64,000 bases of DNA from Serinicoccus profundi (GCF_008001015.1 NZ_CP042862.1:1-64000), one strand, 5' to 3'. Counted from the stretch's first letter, positions 1 through 12,652 are shown. The notes: generated from the sequence alone by a model not told the origin. Numbers and translations: made by a program.

Positions 1-117
1 AGGACGCCAGCGTGTCCGGCAGCGACACGCCGCCAGAGCCGAGATTGTCGTGAGCACCACTTGCGGCCCACGGTCCGCGCTTGTTAGCGTCGGCGCTTCC
101 GGCACACCTCCACCACC

Positions 118-150
118 TTGTCCACATGCTGTGGATAACCTTGTGGATGA
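118..150. promoter_or_regulatory. DnaA-box cluster upstream of dnaA
   Basis: Three DnaA-box-like 9-mers are packed here: TTGTCCACA at 118-126, TGTGGATAA at 130-138 (the perfect TTATCCACA box on the minus strand) and TGTGGATGA at 142-150. They lie just upstream of the dnaA start. They probably bind DnaA, for autoregulation or as the outer part of a split origin whose main part follows dnaA. Confidence 0.75.
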
Positions 151-197
151 CTGTCGGCACCACCGCTGTCATCCGTCGAGAGGGGCTGAGCCCACCC

Positions 198-1679
198 ATG
201 TCCCAGCCCTCGACCGACTCGGGCGACACGTGGCGCAGAGTCGTCTCAGAGCTCGAGGACAAAGGGCTGGGGGCACGGGAGAAGGCCTTCCTGCGCCTCA
301 CCACGATGGTCGGTGTCCTCGACAGCACCGTGCTCCTGGCCGTGCCGTACCCGCACACCAAGGAGATGCTGGAGACCACCCTGCGTCAGCCGATCGTCGA
401 CCTGCTCTCCCGGGAGCTGGACCGCGAGGTCCGGCTGGCCATCACGGTCGACGACGACGTCCGCCAGCGGGTCGAGGACGAGGCCGACGACGAGGCCGAC
501 GAGGACGCGCAGACCCGCGAGTCCCTGACGCGCCCGGCCTCCCAGCCCAGCTCCTCCGCCGGCGCGGGCGTTCCTGGGCCCTCCGGCAACGGCATACCCC
601 GCCCGGCCACGCCCGCCGGCCCCGCCGTGACCGGCGCCGCTGACGAGGCCCGCCTCAACCCGAAGTACTCCTTCGACACCTTCGTCTCCGGCCCCTCCAA
701 CCGGTTCGCCCACGCCGCCTCGCTGGCGGTCGCCGAGTCACCGGCGCGCGCCTACAACCCGCTGTTCATCTACGGCGAGTCGGGCCTAGGCAAGACGCAC
801 CTGCTGCACGCCATCGGTCACTACGCCCGCAAGCTCTACCCCGGCGTGCGGGTGCGTTACGTGAACTCCGAGGAGTTCACCAACGACTTCATCAACTCCA
901 TCCGCGACGACAAGGCCGGCGCGTTCCAGCGGCGCTACCGCAACGTCGACTTCCTGCTCGTGGACGACATCCAGTTCCTGCAGGGCAAGGAGCAGACGGT
1001 CGAGGAGTTCTTCCACACCTTCAACACGCTGCACAACAGCGAGAAGCAGGTGGTCATCACCTCCGACCAGCCGCCCAAGCGGCTGTCGGGTTTCGCCGAG
1101 CGCATGCGCAGCCGCTTCGAGTGGGGGCTGCTCACCGACGTGCAGCCGCCCGACCTGGAGACGCGGATCGCCATCCTGCGCAAGAAGGCGGCGCAGGAGG
1201 GTATGCAGCTGCCCGACGAGGTGCTCGAGCACATCGCCAGCCGCATCACCACCAACATCCGCGAGCTGGAGGGTGCCCTCATCCGGGTCACGGCCTTCGC
1301 CTCGCTGTCCTCCCAGCCCGCCGACGCCGATCTGGCCGCGCACGTCCTCAAGGACATCGTGCCGGGCAGCGACACCGCGCAGATCACCGTGTCGACGATC
1401 ATCCGTGAGGTCTCGGAGTACTTCCAGATCAGCATCGACGAGCTCTGCGGGACCTCCCGGTCCCGGACGCTGGTCAACGCCCGCCAGATCGCGATGTACC
1501 TCTGCCGTGAGCTCACCGACCTCTCCCTGCCCAAGATCGGTCAGGAGTTCGGTGGACGCGACCACACCACGGTCATGCACGCCGAGCGCAAGATCCGCGC
1601 CCAGATCGGCGAGCGCCGGGCGCTCTACGACCAGATCGCCGAGCTGACCGGCACCATCCGGCGCGCCTCGCAGCGCTGA
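198..1679 (+). CDS. dnaA: Chromosomal replication initiator protein DnaA
   Basis: DnaA binds 9-bp boxes at the origin and opens the duplex with ATP. The 493-residue product has an N-terminal domain I, an acidic variable linker (about residues 90-150), an AAA+ core with Walker A (GESGLGKTH, about 193-201) and Walker B (LLVDDIQF, about 253-260), and the C-terminal DNA-binding signature GRDHTTVMHA near 453-462. The Walker A motif reads GES where many DnaA proteins have GGV. The start is the ATG at 198, which matches the usual DnaA N-terminus; the same frame stays open further upstream but that part looks non-coding. DnaA boxes on both sides place the gene inside the origin region. Confidence 0.97.
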   Translation: MSQPSTDSGDTWRRVVSELEDKGLGAREKAFLRLTTMVGVLDSTVLLAVPYPHTKEMLETTLRQPIVDLLSRELDREVRLAITVDDDVRQRVEDEADDEADEDAQTRESLTRPASQPSSSAGAGVPGPSGNGIPRPATPAGPAVTGAADEARLNPKYSFDTFVSGPSNRFAHAASLAVAESPARAYNPLFIYGESGLGKTHLLHAIGHYARKLYPGVRVRYVNSEEFTNDFINSIRDDKAGAFQRRYRNVDFLLVDDIQFLQGKEQTVEEFFHTFNTLHNSEKQVVITSDQPPKRLSGFAERMRSRFEWGLLTDVQPPDLETRIAILRKKAAQEGMQLPDEVLEHIASRITTNIRELEGALIRVTAFASLSSQPADADLAAHVLKDIVPGSDTAQITVSTIIREVSEYFQISIDELCGTSRSRTLVNARQIAMYLCRELTDLSLPKIGQEFGGRDHTTVMHAERKIRAQIGERRALYDQIAELTGTIRRASQR

Positions 1680-2176
1680 CTCCCCCGAGCCCCTCGCACA
1701 GCGTCGGCCCCGTTGTCCACACCTGTGGATAACCCTGTGTGTAGTTGCTCAGCGTTCACCATCGTCACATCCGTTGCTCCCGTCGCGCCCTCGACGGTGC
1801 TCCGGCAGGCCGCCTGGCCCTGTGCACGAGGTGTGGAGAAGGTGGGCGTTCGCGCACGTCAGGCTGGGGACGGCCGGTGCAGGACGACGACGGCCCTGGG
1901 GATCGGCGGCAGCCGTCCCCACCCCCCGCTGCTGGCTCCACCGCGACGTCCACCCTCGACGCACAGCCCACGACGGAGCTCCGCGGCACCCCTCACCTGC
2001 ACCGACAGGGGTCCGGGCACAAGGTTGTCCACAGCATCCACAGGACCGATGACGATGACGAATACCTTGTTCTCCTCATCCATCCTCCTGCGTCCCTGGG
2101 GACGTGCTGCAGCGGGACCGCGGGGTTCGTGGCAGAGTTGCCCCGAAGTCCACAAGTCCGGAAGGTTCGAGGTGTC
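1680..2176. other. Chromosomal origin of replication (oriC), dnaA-dnaN spacer
   Basis: This spacer of about 500 bases holds no convincing gene. It contains several DnaA boxes: TTGTCCACA at 1713-1721, TGTGGATAA at 1724-1732, a variant TGTGGAGAA at 1832-1840 and TTGTCCACA at 2025-2033. The relatively AT-rich stretch around 2040-2090 could be the unwinding element. Position between dnaA and dnaN is the standard actinobacterial oriC location. The dnaN promoter must lie in its right part. Exact limits are inferred. Confidence 0.85.
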
Positions 2177-3310
2177 GTGAAGTTTCGTGTCGAGCGCGAT
2201 GTGCTCTCCGAGGCGGTGGCGTGGGTCGTGCGCGGCCTGTCCAACCGCCCCCCCGTGCCGGTGCTGGCCGGTGTCCTGCTGACGGCTGACCCCGAGGGCA
2301 CCCTGACCTTCTCCGCCTACGACTACGAGGTCTCCGCGACGGTCACAGTCGAGGCCGAGGTGTCCGAGGGCGGTCAGGTCCTCGTCCTGGGTCGACTGCT
2401 CGCCGACATCGCCCGCAACCTGCCGGCCAAGCCGGTCGAGGTGTCGACCGACGGGGCGAAGGTCTCGCTGACCTGCGGCTCCAGCCGCTTCGCGCTCATC
2501 CAGATGCCCGTCGCCGACTACCCCCAGCTGCCGACGCAGGCCCAGGCCAGCGGGTCGGTGCCCGGGGACGTCTTCACCCAGGCCGTCAACCAGGTCTCGA
2601 TCGCCGCGGACCGCGGTGACACCCTCCCGATCCTCACCGGCGTGCGGGTCGAGATCAACGGCGAGAAGATCACCATGCTCGCCACCGACCGCTACCGCCT
2701 CGCGCAGCGCGAGCTGACCTGGTCGCCGGGCAGCACCGACGCCGACCACGTCTGCCTCATCCCGGCACGGACCCTCTCCGAGACCGCGAAGTCCCTCGGG
2801 GCCAGCGCGGCCGTCGACCTCGCCCTGGGCGAGGCCGGTCGCGGCGACGGTCTCGTGGGCTTCGAGGCCGGTCGTCGACGCACGACGACCCGCCTGCTCG
2901 ACGGCGAGTACCCCAAGGTCACCTCGATCTTCCCCTCGTCCGTGGACACGGTCGCCGTGGTCGACACCCAGTCCTTCATCGAGGCGGTCCGGCGCGTGGC
3001 GCTGGTGGCCGAGCGCAACACGCCCGTGCGATTGCGCTTCACCGACGGGCAGCTGGCCATCGAGGCCGGCACCGGCGACGACGCGCAGGGCAGCGAGGCG
3101 GTCGAGTCGACCCTCGAGGGTCCGGAGATCGAGATCGCCTTCAACCCGCAGTTCCTGCTCGACGGGCTCAACGTCCTCGGCCAGCCCTATACCCGGCTGT
3201 CCTTCACCCAGCCGTCCCGACCAGCCGTCATCTCCGGTCAGCCCGAGATCGAGGGTGAGGCCGACGACTCCTACCGGTATGTCCTCATGCCGGTACGCTT
3301 CGCGGGCTGA
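2177..3310 (+). CDS. dnaN: DNA polymerase III beta subunit (sliding clamp)
   Basis: The beta clamp forms a dimeric ring around DNA and tethers the replicative polymerase. The 377-residue product fits the family length, and its N-terminus (VKFRVERDVLSEAVAWVVRGL-type) and C-terminus (YVLMPVRF) match actinobacterial DnaN. I start it at the GTG at 2177 because the family begins with this KFRVERD motif; the open frame continues upstream through the origin but that part is not clamp-like. It is followed 41 bases later by gnd in the same direction. Confidence 0.95.
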   Translation: MKFRVERDVLSEAVAWVVRGLSNRPPVPVLAGVLLTADPEGTLTFSAYDYEVSATVTVEAEVSEGGQVLVLGRLLADIARNLPAKPVEVSTDGAKVSLTCGSSRFALIQMPVADYPQLPTQAQASGSVPGDVFTQAVNQVSIAADRGDTLPILTGVRVEINGEKITMLATDRYRLAQRELTWSPGSTDADHVCLIPARTLSETAKSLGASAAVDLALGEAGRGDGLVGFEAGRRRTTTRLLDGEYPKVTSIFPSSVDTVAVVDTQSFIEAVRRVALVAERNTPVRLRFTDGQLAIEAGTGDDAQGSEAVESTLEGPEIEIAFNPQFLLDGLNVLGQPYTRLSFTQPSRPAVISGQPEIEGEADDSYRYVLMPVRFAG

Positions 3311-3351
3311 CCGCGGCACACCTGATCGTCCACCCACAGAAGGAGCAGCAG

Positions 3352-4329
3352 ATGAAGATCGGCATGATCGGCCTGGGCAAGATGGGCGGCAACATGCGCG
3401 AGCGGTTGCGGCGGGCGGACATCGAGGTGGTGGGCTTCGACCTCGACGAGAACCTGCGCGACGTCGACAGCCTCGAGGCCATGGTCGGCGAGCTCGAGGC
3501 TTCGCGGGTCGTCTGGGTCATGGTCCCGCACGGCGCGCCGACCCGGTCCACGGTCGAGCAGCTCGGGGAGCTGCTCTCCGAGGGTGACCTCGTCATCGAG
3601 GGCGGCAACAGCAAGTACACCGAGGACATCGAGCTCGACGCGATCCTGGAGCCGCTGGGCATCGGCTACGTCGACTGCGGCGTCTCCGGTGGTGTCTGGG
3701 GGCTGGAGAACGGCTACGGGCTCATGTGCGGCGGCCGCCCCGAGCACGTGGAGATCGCCATGCCGGTCTTCGACGCGCTGCGCCCGGAGGGCCCCCGCGA
3801 GGAGGGCTTCGTCCACGCCGGCGAGGTCGGCGCCGGGCACTACGCCAAGATGGTCCACAACGGCATCGAGTACGGCCTCATGGCGGCCTACGCCGAGGGC
3901 TATGAGCTGCTCCAGGCCAAGGACATCGTCACCGACGTCAAGGGCTGCTTCCAGGCCTGGAGCCGAGGCACGGTCGTCCGGTCCTGGCTGCTGGACCTGC
4001 TGGTCAAGTCGCTGGAGGAGACGCCGGAGCTCGAGGGCGTGAGTGGCTACACCACCGACTCCGGGGAGGGCCGGTGGACGGTCCAGGAGGCCATCGACAA
4101 CGCCGTCCCCATGCCGGTCATCAGCGCCGCGCTCTTCGCCCGCTTCGCCTCCCGCCAGGAGAACTCCCCCGCGATGCAGGCCGTGGCCGCGCTGCGCGGG
4201 CAGTTCGGTGGTCACGCCGTCAAGATGCTCGACGACGAGGACACCCGCGACGCCGACCAGGTCGAGGTGCACGAGGGTGCCGAGCCCAAGCACGACGAGG
4301 GCCAGGCCCGTCCCGGCGACGGCTCTTGA
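3352..4329 (+). CDS. gnd: 6-phosphogluconate dehydrogenase (decarboxylating), short form
   Basis: The enzyme oxidatively decarboxylates 6-phosphogluconate to ribulose 5-phosphate in the pentose phosphate pathway. The 325-residue protein has an N-terminal Rossmann motif (GMIGLGKMGGNM, about residues 4-15), the substrate-binding signature around VDCGVSGGVWGLENGYGLM and the catalytic Lys/His region GHYAKMVHNGIEYG. Length places it in the short class rather than the long (about 470 residue) class; many short forms use NAD+, but the cofactor is not certain here. A good ribosome site (aaggag) precedes the ATG. The acidic C-terminal tail (about 25 residues) is extra. Location between dnaN and recF is common in Actinobacteria. 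Confidence 0.93.
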   Translation: MKIGMIGLGKMGGNMRERLRRADIEVVGFDLDENLRDVDSLEAMVGELEASRVVWVMVPHGAPTRSTVEQLGELLSEGDLVIEGGNSKYTEDIELDAILEPLGIGYVDCGVSGGVWGLENGYGLMCGGRPEHVEIAMPVFDALRPEGPREEGFVHAGEVGAGHYAKMVHNGIEYGLMAAYAEGYELLQAKDIVTDVKGCFQAWSRGTVVRSWLLDLLVKSLEETPELEGVSGYTTDSGEGRWTVQEAIDNAVPMPVISAALFARFASRQENSPAMQAVAALRGQFGGHAVKMLDDEDTRDADQVEVHEGAEPKHDEGQARPGDGS

Positions 4330-4353
4330 GCCCGAGCCCCGCGTCCGCGCACG

Positions 4354-5613
4354 GTGCACCTGAGCCACCTCGGCATCGCCGACTTCCGTAGCTATCCCAC
4401 CGCCGAGGTGGATCTGGGGCCCGGTGTCAGCGTCCTGCTCGGGCGCAACGGGCAGGGCAAGACCAATCTCGTCGAGGCGGCCGGCTACGTCGCCACGCTG
4501 AGCAGCCACCGGGTGGCCCAGGACGCGCCGCTGGTCCGTGCCGGGTCCTCCGGCTCGGCGATCGTCCGGGCGACCGTGGTGCGCGAGGGGCGTGAGTCCC
4601 TCGTCGAGCTGGAGATCGTCCCGGGCCGCGCCAACAAGGCCCGGCTCAACCGCTCGCCCGTGCCGCGGCAGCGCGACGTGCTCGGCACGCTGCGGACCGT
4701 GCTCTTCGCGCCCGAGGATCTCGCTCTCGTCAAGGGCGACCCCTCCGAGCGCCGACGCTTCCTCGACGATCTGCTGGTCGCCCGGCAACCGCGCTGGGCG
4801 GCGGTGCGCGCCGACTACGACAAGGCGCTGCGGCAGCGGGGAGCGCTGCTCAAGCAGGCCTCCCACCTGTGGCGAGACCCCTCACGGCGCCGCGGCGGGG
4901 GCAGCTCCTCCCGGCTCGCCCCGGGTGAGAGCCTGGAGGAGGCCCGCGCGGGCGCACTGTCGACGCTGGCGGTGTTCGACGACCAGCTGGCCCAGATCGG
5001 GGGTGCGCTGCTCTATGCCCGGCTGCGGCTGCTGCGCGACCTGCGGCCCTACCTCGACCAGGCATACCGGACGCTGAGCGACAGCGACACCTCGGCAGAG
5101 GCGACCTATCGCAGCAGCCTGGCCGACGGACTGCCCGCGGCCGGGGCCGTCGCGGCCGGTGAGGTGCCGCCACGGGAGGAGCTCACGGCCGCGATCCTCG
5201 CGTCGATCGAGGCGGTCCGGGGTCAGGAGCAGGAGCGCGGGGTATGCCTCGTCGGACCGCACCGCGACGACGTGCTGCTGAGCCTCGGTGAGCTGCCGGC
5301 GAAGGGCTACGCCAGCCACGGGGAGTCCTGGAGCCTCGCGCTGTCGCTGCGGCTGGCCGGCTTCCATCTCCTGCGCCACGACCTCGGCACCGACCCGGTC
5401 CTCGTGCTCGACGACGTCTTCGCCGAGCTGGACTCAGGGCGGCGGGAGCGCCTGGCCGACCTCGTCGCGGACTGCGAGCAGGTGCTCGTCACCGCAGCCG
5501 TCGCCGAGGACGTGCCTGAGCGGCTGCTCGGCGCCGACGGGCAGGTCTTCGACGTCGTGCTCGGCTCCATCACCGCCCGGGAGGGCGCCGAGCCGGGGAC
5601 CGGGGAGCCGTGA
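4354..5613 (+). CDS. recF: DNA replication and repair protein RecF
   Basis: RecF is an SMC-like ATPase that helps load RecA at single-strand gaps and stalled forks. The 419-residue protein shows Walker A (GRNGQGKTN, about 30-38), an ABC-type signature region ([15 protein letters not shown]) and Walker B ([13 protein letters not shown]) near the C-terminus. The start is a GTG at 4354. The end overlaps the GTG start of the DUF721 gene by four bases, so the two are probably translationally coupled. Confidence 0.95.
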   Translation: MHLSHLGIADFRSYPTAEVDLGPGVSVLLGRNGQGKTNLVEAAGYVATLSSHRVAQDAPLVRAGSSGSAIVRATVVREGRESLVELEIVPGRANKARLNRSPVPRQRDVLGTLRTVLFAPEDLALVKGDPSERRRFLDDLLVARQPRWAAVRADYDKALRQRGALLKQASHLWRDPSRRRGGGSSSRLAPGESLEEARAGALSTLAVFDDQLAQIGGALLYARLRLLRDLRPYLDQAYRTLSDSDTSAEATYRSSLADGLPAAGAVAAGEVPPREELTAAILASIEAVRGQEQERGVCLVGPHRDDVLLSLGELPAKGYASHGESWSLALSLRLAGFHLLRHDLGTDPVLVLDDVFAELDSGRRERLADLVADCEQVLVTAAVAEDVPERLLGADGQVFDVVLGSITAREGAEPGTGEP

Positions 5614-6161
5614 GCGACGGACCAGGAGCCGAGGGCACCGGTCAGCCCGACCCCGACCTCGAGCCGGAGACGATGGAGGCCGCCCGCGAGGCGCTCGCCC
5701 GGGCCCGGCGCACCGCCCGGGACAAAGGTCTACGGCCGGGGGCTGCGGGGAGGACCCGTCGTCGCCGGGGAGGCGTGACGGGCGAGGAGCCGGACCGCAG
5801 CGCCCGCAGCGACCCCCAGCTGCTCGGTGACGAGCTCGAGCGGCTGGTCGCCGGACGCGGGTGGGCCGGGGAGGTGCAGGTCGGCGGGGTCGTCGGTCGG
5901 TGGCGCAGCATCGTCGGCGACCAGGTGGCGGACAACGTCGAGATCATCGCCTTCGACGGCAGCGTGCTCACCGTCCGGGCGCGCTCCACCGCGTGGGCCA
6001 CCCAGATGCGGCTGCTCACGTCCACGGTGCTGGCCCGCATCGAGGAGCTCGTCGGTGAGGGGCTCGTGAGCGAGATCGTCGTGCAGGGCCCGGCCGGTCC
6101 GCACTGGCGCAAGGGGCCCCTGTCCTCGAAGGGTCCGGGCCCCCGCGACACCTACGGCTGA
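5610..6161 (+). CDS. DUF721 / DciA-like protein
   Basis: A 183-residue protein of the DUF721 family, related to DciA, which helps load the replicative helicase DnaB in bacteria lacking DnaC. The N-terminal third is a basic and acidic disordered stretch rich in Arg. The conserved domain runs from about residue 75 ([18 protein letters not shown]) through [15 protein letters not shown] to the [10 protein letters not shown] motif. GTG start at 5610 overlaps the recF stop. Function in helicase loading is inferred from the family, not from this sequence. Confidence 0.9.
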   Translation: MSDGPGAEGTGQPDPDLEPETMEAAREALARARRTARDKGLRPGAAGRTRRRRGGVTGEEPDRSARSDPQLLGDELERLVAGRGWAGEVQVGGVVGRWRSIVGDQVADNVEIIAFDGSVLTVRARSTAWATQMRLLTSTVLARIEELVGEGLVSEIVVQGPAGPHWRKGPLSSKGPGPRDTYG

Positions 6162-6323
6162 TCGACGCGGGGCGGCCCAGCGGGTCGCCGCGAGCCGCGG
6201 TCGGTCGCCGACGCGCTCTGAGCCTCGAGATGCGCGGCCGCGTGGGGGGATGCCTGATCCGGGTTCGCTCCGCTCTCATCTGCGTTGAACGGCCGCACAC
6301 GGCGCACGAAGGCCTGGGGAAAC

Positions 6324-6352
6324 TCGGATCTGAGGTGCGAAAAGGGTAGACT
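6324..6352 (+). promoter_or_regulatory. Possible gyrB promoter
   Basis: A -10-like TAGACT sits at 6347-6352, about 35 bases before the gyrB start, in a spot where local AT content rises. The matching -35 position (TCGGAT, 6324-6329, 17-base spacer) is weak. The 226-base gap between the DUF721 gene and gyrB otherwise shows no gene. Confidence 0.4.
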
Positions 6353-6354
6353 GA

Positions 6355-8559
<2,205 letters not shown>

Positions 8560-8680
8560 GGATCAAGCGAGGAACGAGCGATGACGAAGATGTCCCCGAG
8601 AGTGCGACATCTGACGCGAGGGACGTGCGGCATCCCACCCACCACTTCTGACTGCATACCGGAATCGACCTAGGTGACTC

Positions 8681-11382
8681 ATGGCTGACGACAACCAGAC
8701 CCCCGACCTCCCCGAGGTCCCGGACGCCACCGGCGCGATGGAGAGCGCCGACGCGGCGCTGGAGGCCGCGGTGACCGGCGACCGCATCGAGCCGATCGAC
8801 CTCAACGCCGAGATGCAGCGCAGCTACATCGAGTATGCGATGAGCGTCATCGTCTCGCGGGCGCTGCCGGACGTGCGCGACGGCCTCAAGCCGGTGCACC
8901 GCCGGGTGCTCTACGCGATGTATGACGGCGGCTACCGCCCCGACCGCGGGTTCAACAAGTGCTCGCGCGTTGTCGGTGACGTCATGGGTCAGTACCACCC
9001 GCACGGCGACGGCGCGATCTACGACGCCCTGGTGCGCCTCGTGCAGGACTGGTCGATGCGGCACCCGCTGGTGCAGGGCCAGGGCAACTTCGGCACGCCG
9101 GGCGACGACCCCGCTGCGGCGCCGAGGTACACCGAGTGCCGGCTGCACCCGCTGGCCATGGAGATGGTGCGCGACATCCGCGAGGACACCGTCGACATGG
9201 TCGACAACTACGACGGCAAGACGCGTGAACCCTCCGTCCTGCCGGCGCGCTTCCCGAACCTGCTGGTCAACGGCTCGGCCGGGATCGCGGTGGGCATGGC
9301 GACCCAGATCCCGCCGCACAACCTGCGGGAGGTCGCCGAGGGCGCCCAGTGGCTGCTCGACCACCCGGAGGCCACGCGCGAGGAGCTGCTCGAGGCGCTC
9401 CTGGGCATCATCAAGGGCCCGGACTTCCCGACCGGCGCGCTCATCATGGGCAAGAAGGGCATCGAGGACGCCTACCGCACCGGGCGCGGCTCGATCATCA
9501 TGCGGGCGGTCGTCGAGGTCGAGGAGATCCAGGGCCGCACCTGCCTGGTCGCGACCGAGCTGCCCTACCAGGTCAACCCGGACAGCCTGGCCAAGAAGAT
9601 CGCCGAGCTGGTCAAGGACGGCAAGCTCAGCGGGGTCGCCGATCTGCGTGACGAGACCTCGGGGCGGACCGGGCAGCGGCTGGTCGTCGTGCTCAAGCGC
9701 GACGCGGTCGCCAAGGTCGTGCTCAACAACCTCTACAAGCACACCCAGCTGCAGCAGTCCTTCGGCGCCAACATGCTCGCGCTCGTCGACGGCGTGCCGC
9801 GCACGCTGCCGGTGTCGGCCTTCATCCGGCACTGGGTCGACCACCAGGTCGAGGTCATCGTGAGGCGCACGCAGTTCCGCCTGCGGGAGGCGGAGGAGAA
9901 GATCCACGTCTTCCGTGGCTACCTCAAGGCGCTGGACCAGCTCGACGAGGTCATCGCGCTCATCCGCCGCAGCCCGTCCGCCGACGAGGCGCGGACCGGG
10001 CTGATGGACATGCTCGGCATCGACGAGGTGCAGGCCCGCGCCATCCTCGACCTGCAGCTGCGTCGTCTCGCCGCGCTGGAGCGGGCCCGGATCCAGGCCG
10101 ACCACGACGAGCTCGAGGCGCAGATCCTGGAGTTCGAGGACATCCTGGCCAAGCCGGAGCGGCAGCGGGAGATCATCTCGACCGAGCTCGCGGAGATCGT
10201 CGATAAGTTCGGCGATGACCGGCGCACGACGATCGTGCCCTTCGACGGTGACATGTCGATGGAGGACCTCATCCCCGAGGAGGACGTCGTCGTCACCATC
10301 ACCCGTGGTGGCTACGTCAAGCGCACCCCGGTGCGGGAGTACCGCGCCCAGCACCGCGGCGGGCGCGGCAAGCGCGGCGCGGCGCTGCGCGCCGACGACG
10401 TCGTGCAGCACTTCTTCGTCACGAGCACCCACCACTGGATGCTCTTCTTCACCGACCAGGGGCGGGTCTACCGGTCCAAGGCGTATGAGTTCCCCGAGGC
10501 CGGCCCGACCGGCAAGGGGCAGCACGTCGCCAACCTCATGGCCTTCCAGCCGGACGAGAAGATCCGCTCGGTGCTGCCGCTGCGCGACTACGAGCAGTCG
10601 CCCTACCTCCTCCTGGCGACCAAGAACGGCCTCGTCAAGAAGTCTCGGCTCACCGACTACGACTCCCCGCGCTCCGGTGGCCTCATCGCGGTCAACCTGC
10701 GCGAGGGCGACGAGCTCGTCGGTGCCGGGCTGGCCTCCGGCGAGGACGAGGTGCTGCTCGTCTCCCGGGGCGGCCAGTCGGTGCGCTTCCCGGCGGCCGA
10801 CGAGACGCTGCGCCCCGATGGGACGGGCGACCTCCGGCGTGACGGGGATGAAGTTCCGTGGCGACGACGAGCTGCTCGCGATGCAGGTCGTGGCGCAGGG
10901 CACCCGATCCCTTCGTCTTCGTCGTCTTCGAGTCGGGGATGGCCAAGCGGACCCCCGTGTCGCAGTACCGCCAGCAGGGTCGTGGCGGGCTCGGGATCAA
11001 GGTGGCCAAGGCGAGCGACAAGGCCGGTCAGGTCGTCGGGGCGCTGCTCGTCGACGAGACCGACGAGGTGCTCGTGCTCACCGAGCGCGGCAACGTCGTG
11101 CGCTCGCGCGTCGGCGGGGAGAATGGCGTGCGGGTCACCGGGCGCGACACCAGTGGTGTCATCTTCGCCCGGCCGGGCAAGGGCGACTCCATCGTGGCCG
11201 TCGCCCGCAACGCCGAGGCCGCCGCCGAGGAGGAGCTCCAGGAGGCCGCCCCGACCGAGGCCGACGGCGCGGATGCCTCGGCTCCCGCGACCGATGGCGT
11301 ACCGTCGGAGCAGATCGACGACAGCCCGTCGTCGAGCGCTGAGACCGGCGAGACCGAGAGCACTGAGGGAGACGGCGCATGA
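8681..11382 (+). CDS. gyrA: DNA gyrase subunit A, with two apparent frameshifts
   Basis: The DNA-breaking subunit of gyrase. The N-terminal part contains the winged-helix region, catalytic Tyr near residue 150 ([10 protein letters not shown]) and the quinolone region [12 protein letters not shown]; the GyrA box ([10 protein letters not shown]) opens the C-terminal beta-pinwheel. The frame changes twice: near 10,813-10,816 (a C run) and near 10,903-10,905 (another C run). Between them the correct reading is [20 protein letters not shown], and after the second it is [17 protein letters not shown]. Each is explained by one extra C; removing both gives 899 residues ending at 11,382. As gyrA is essential, sequencing error is likelier than mutation. 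The stop overlaps the next start (ATGA). Confidence 0.93.
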
Positions 11383-12169
11383 CCAGCACTCCGGGACCGT
11401 CGGGGTCGACCTCGTCCTCCGCCGACGAGACGCAGGTGCACCCGAAGGCGAGGGGTGAGGAGACGTCCTCCTCGCGGCCCTCCGGACGGACCGATGGCGA
11501 CAGCGGCGACGCTCGTGGCGCCGCCGGCGGTGACGACGGCGGCGACGACCGCTCGGCGGCGGCGAAGATGAAGGACGGTGCGTTGGCCCGCACCGCCCAG
11601 GGCCGCGATCTCGCGGCCCGCAAGGCGCGGGCCCTGCGCGGCGCGACCGCCGGTCTGGCCTCCGGCTCGGCCGCCGGCGCCAGCGCCGGACGCGGCCCCG
11701 CGCCGACCGCGCGGGGTGCCTCCCGCGACGGTGCCGCCGGAGCACGGCGCGCACCTCGGGCAACCGACCGCCGAGCCGGCCGGCTCCGCGGCGCGGCGGC
11801 CCGCGCCGGGTGCGCCTCACCGCCCAGCGGATCGACCCGTGGTCGGTCCTCAAGATCAGCTTCCTCGTGTCCGTGGCGCTGGGAATCTCCGGTGTGGTCA
11901 TGGTCGCCGTGCTGTGGACCGTGCTGTCGGGGATGAACGTCTTCTCCACGATCAACGACTTCCTCACCCAGATCACCAGCGGTGAGGCGAGCGGCCCGAC
12001 GATCGACCTCACCGACTACCTCGGCTTCAGCCGGGTGATCTCCCTGTCGGCCGTGCTGGGCGTGCTCAACGTCTTCCTGCTCACGGCGCTGGCCACCCTG
12101 TCGGCCTTCCTCTACAACATCTGCGCCGCCCTCGTCGGTGGCGCCCAGGTGACGCTCTCCGACGAGTGA
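11379..12169 (+). CDS. DUF3566 membrane protein, frame disturbed
   Basis: Small actinobacterial membrane protein found directly after gyrA. The C-terminal DUF3566 domain is clear from about 11,810 ([22 protein letters not shown]) to 12,169, with two transmembrane segments. The N-terminal part, starting at the ATG at 11,379 that overlaps the gyrA stop, is a long hydrophilic Ser/Asp/Ala/Arg-rich tail. The two halves are in different frames. By codon third-position bias I place two one-base insertions, in G runs near 11,713-11,716 and 11,808-11,810; removing both gives 262 residues. Function is unknown; conserved synteny suggests an envelope role. Confidence 0.8.
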
Positions 12170-12257
12170 GAGACCGGCCTCGCGCCCCGGACCGGCCGTT
12201 TTGGTGAGGCTCCAGGGTGTGGGGTAATCTCGATCCTCGCGTGCGTCGCACGCACCC

Positions 12258-12331
12258 GGGCCTATAGCTCAGTCGGTTAGAGCGCTGTCCTGATAAGACA
12301 GAGGTCACTGGTTCAAGTCCAGTTAGGCCCA
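12258..12331 (+). tRNA. tRNA-Ile (GAT)
   Basis: A full cloverleaf: acceptor GGGCCTA pairs with TAGGCCC, the anticodon loop reads CTGATAA with anticodon GAT, and the T-arm holds GGTTCAAGTCC. CCA is encoded directly after, at 12,332-12,334. This tRNA after the gyrA block is standard in Actinobacteria. Confidence 0.97.
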
Positions 12332-12375
12332 CCACCCACAGGCGTCGTCGCCGAGATCAGGAGTTGATCGACCAG

Positions 12376-12507
12376 ATGAAGCGTCTTCTCATGATGGCCG
12401 CTGCGGCGGCTGGCCTGGTCGCCCTCAAGCGGATGCAGGACCAGCAGGCCGAGCGCGACCTGTGGGCCGAGGCCACGGACGACGTCCCCGGCCAGCCGGG
12501 TCAGTAG
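12376..12507 (+). CDS. DLW-39 family protein
   Basis: A 43-residue protein beginning MKRLLMMAAAAAGLVALKR, with the DLW motif (AERDLWAEATDD) that names this family of tiny actinobacterial proteins, almost always between tRNA-Ile and tRNA-Ala near gyrA. It has a short hydrophobic N-terminus and a charged tail. A ribosome site (caggagttg) lies upstream of the ATG, at a rather long spacing. Function unknown. Recognition rests on motif plus location. Confidence 0.88.
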   Translation: MKRLLMMAAAAAGLVALKRMQDQQAERDLWAEATDDVPGQPGQ

Positions 12508-12579
12508 GACCCACCGGCCGCCGAGCTCGACTCCCGGATGACGGGAGCCAACGTGGCGCGGCACAAACTGCATACCTTA

Positions 12580-12652
12580 GGGGCCATGGCGCAATTGGTA
12601 GCGCACCTGCTTTGCAAGCAGGGGGTTAGGGGTTCGAGTCCCCTTGGCTCCA
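12580..12652 (+). tRNA. tRNA-Ala (TGC)
   Basis: Acceptor GGGGCCA pairs with TGGCTCC (one G-T pair), the anticodon loop TTTGCAA gives anticodon TGC, and the T-loop is GGTTCGAGTCC. CCA is encoded at 12,653-12,655. Its 3' half is duplicated in degraded form at 27,919-27,966, marking it as the probable integration site of the neighbouring island. Confidence 0.97.

Noticed and set aside
8575..8672. 30-codon open frame in the gyrB-gyrA gap
   Set aside because: It has a GAGGAAC-like site upstream but no recognisable product, and the gap also must carry the gyrA leader; not enough support to call a gene.
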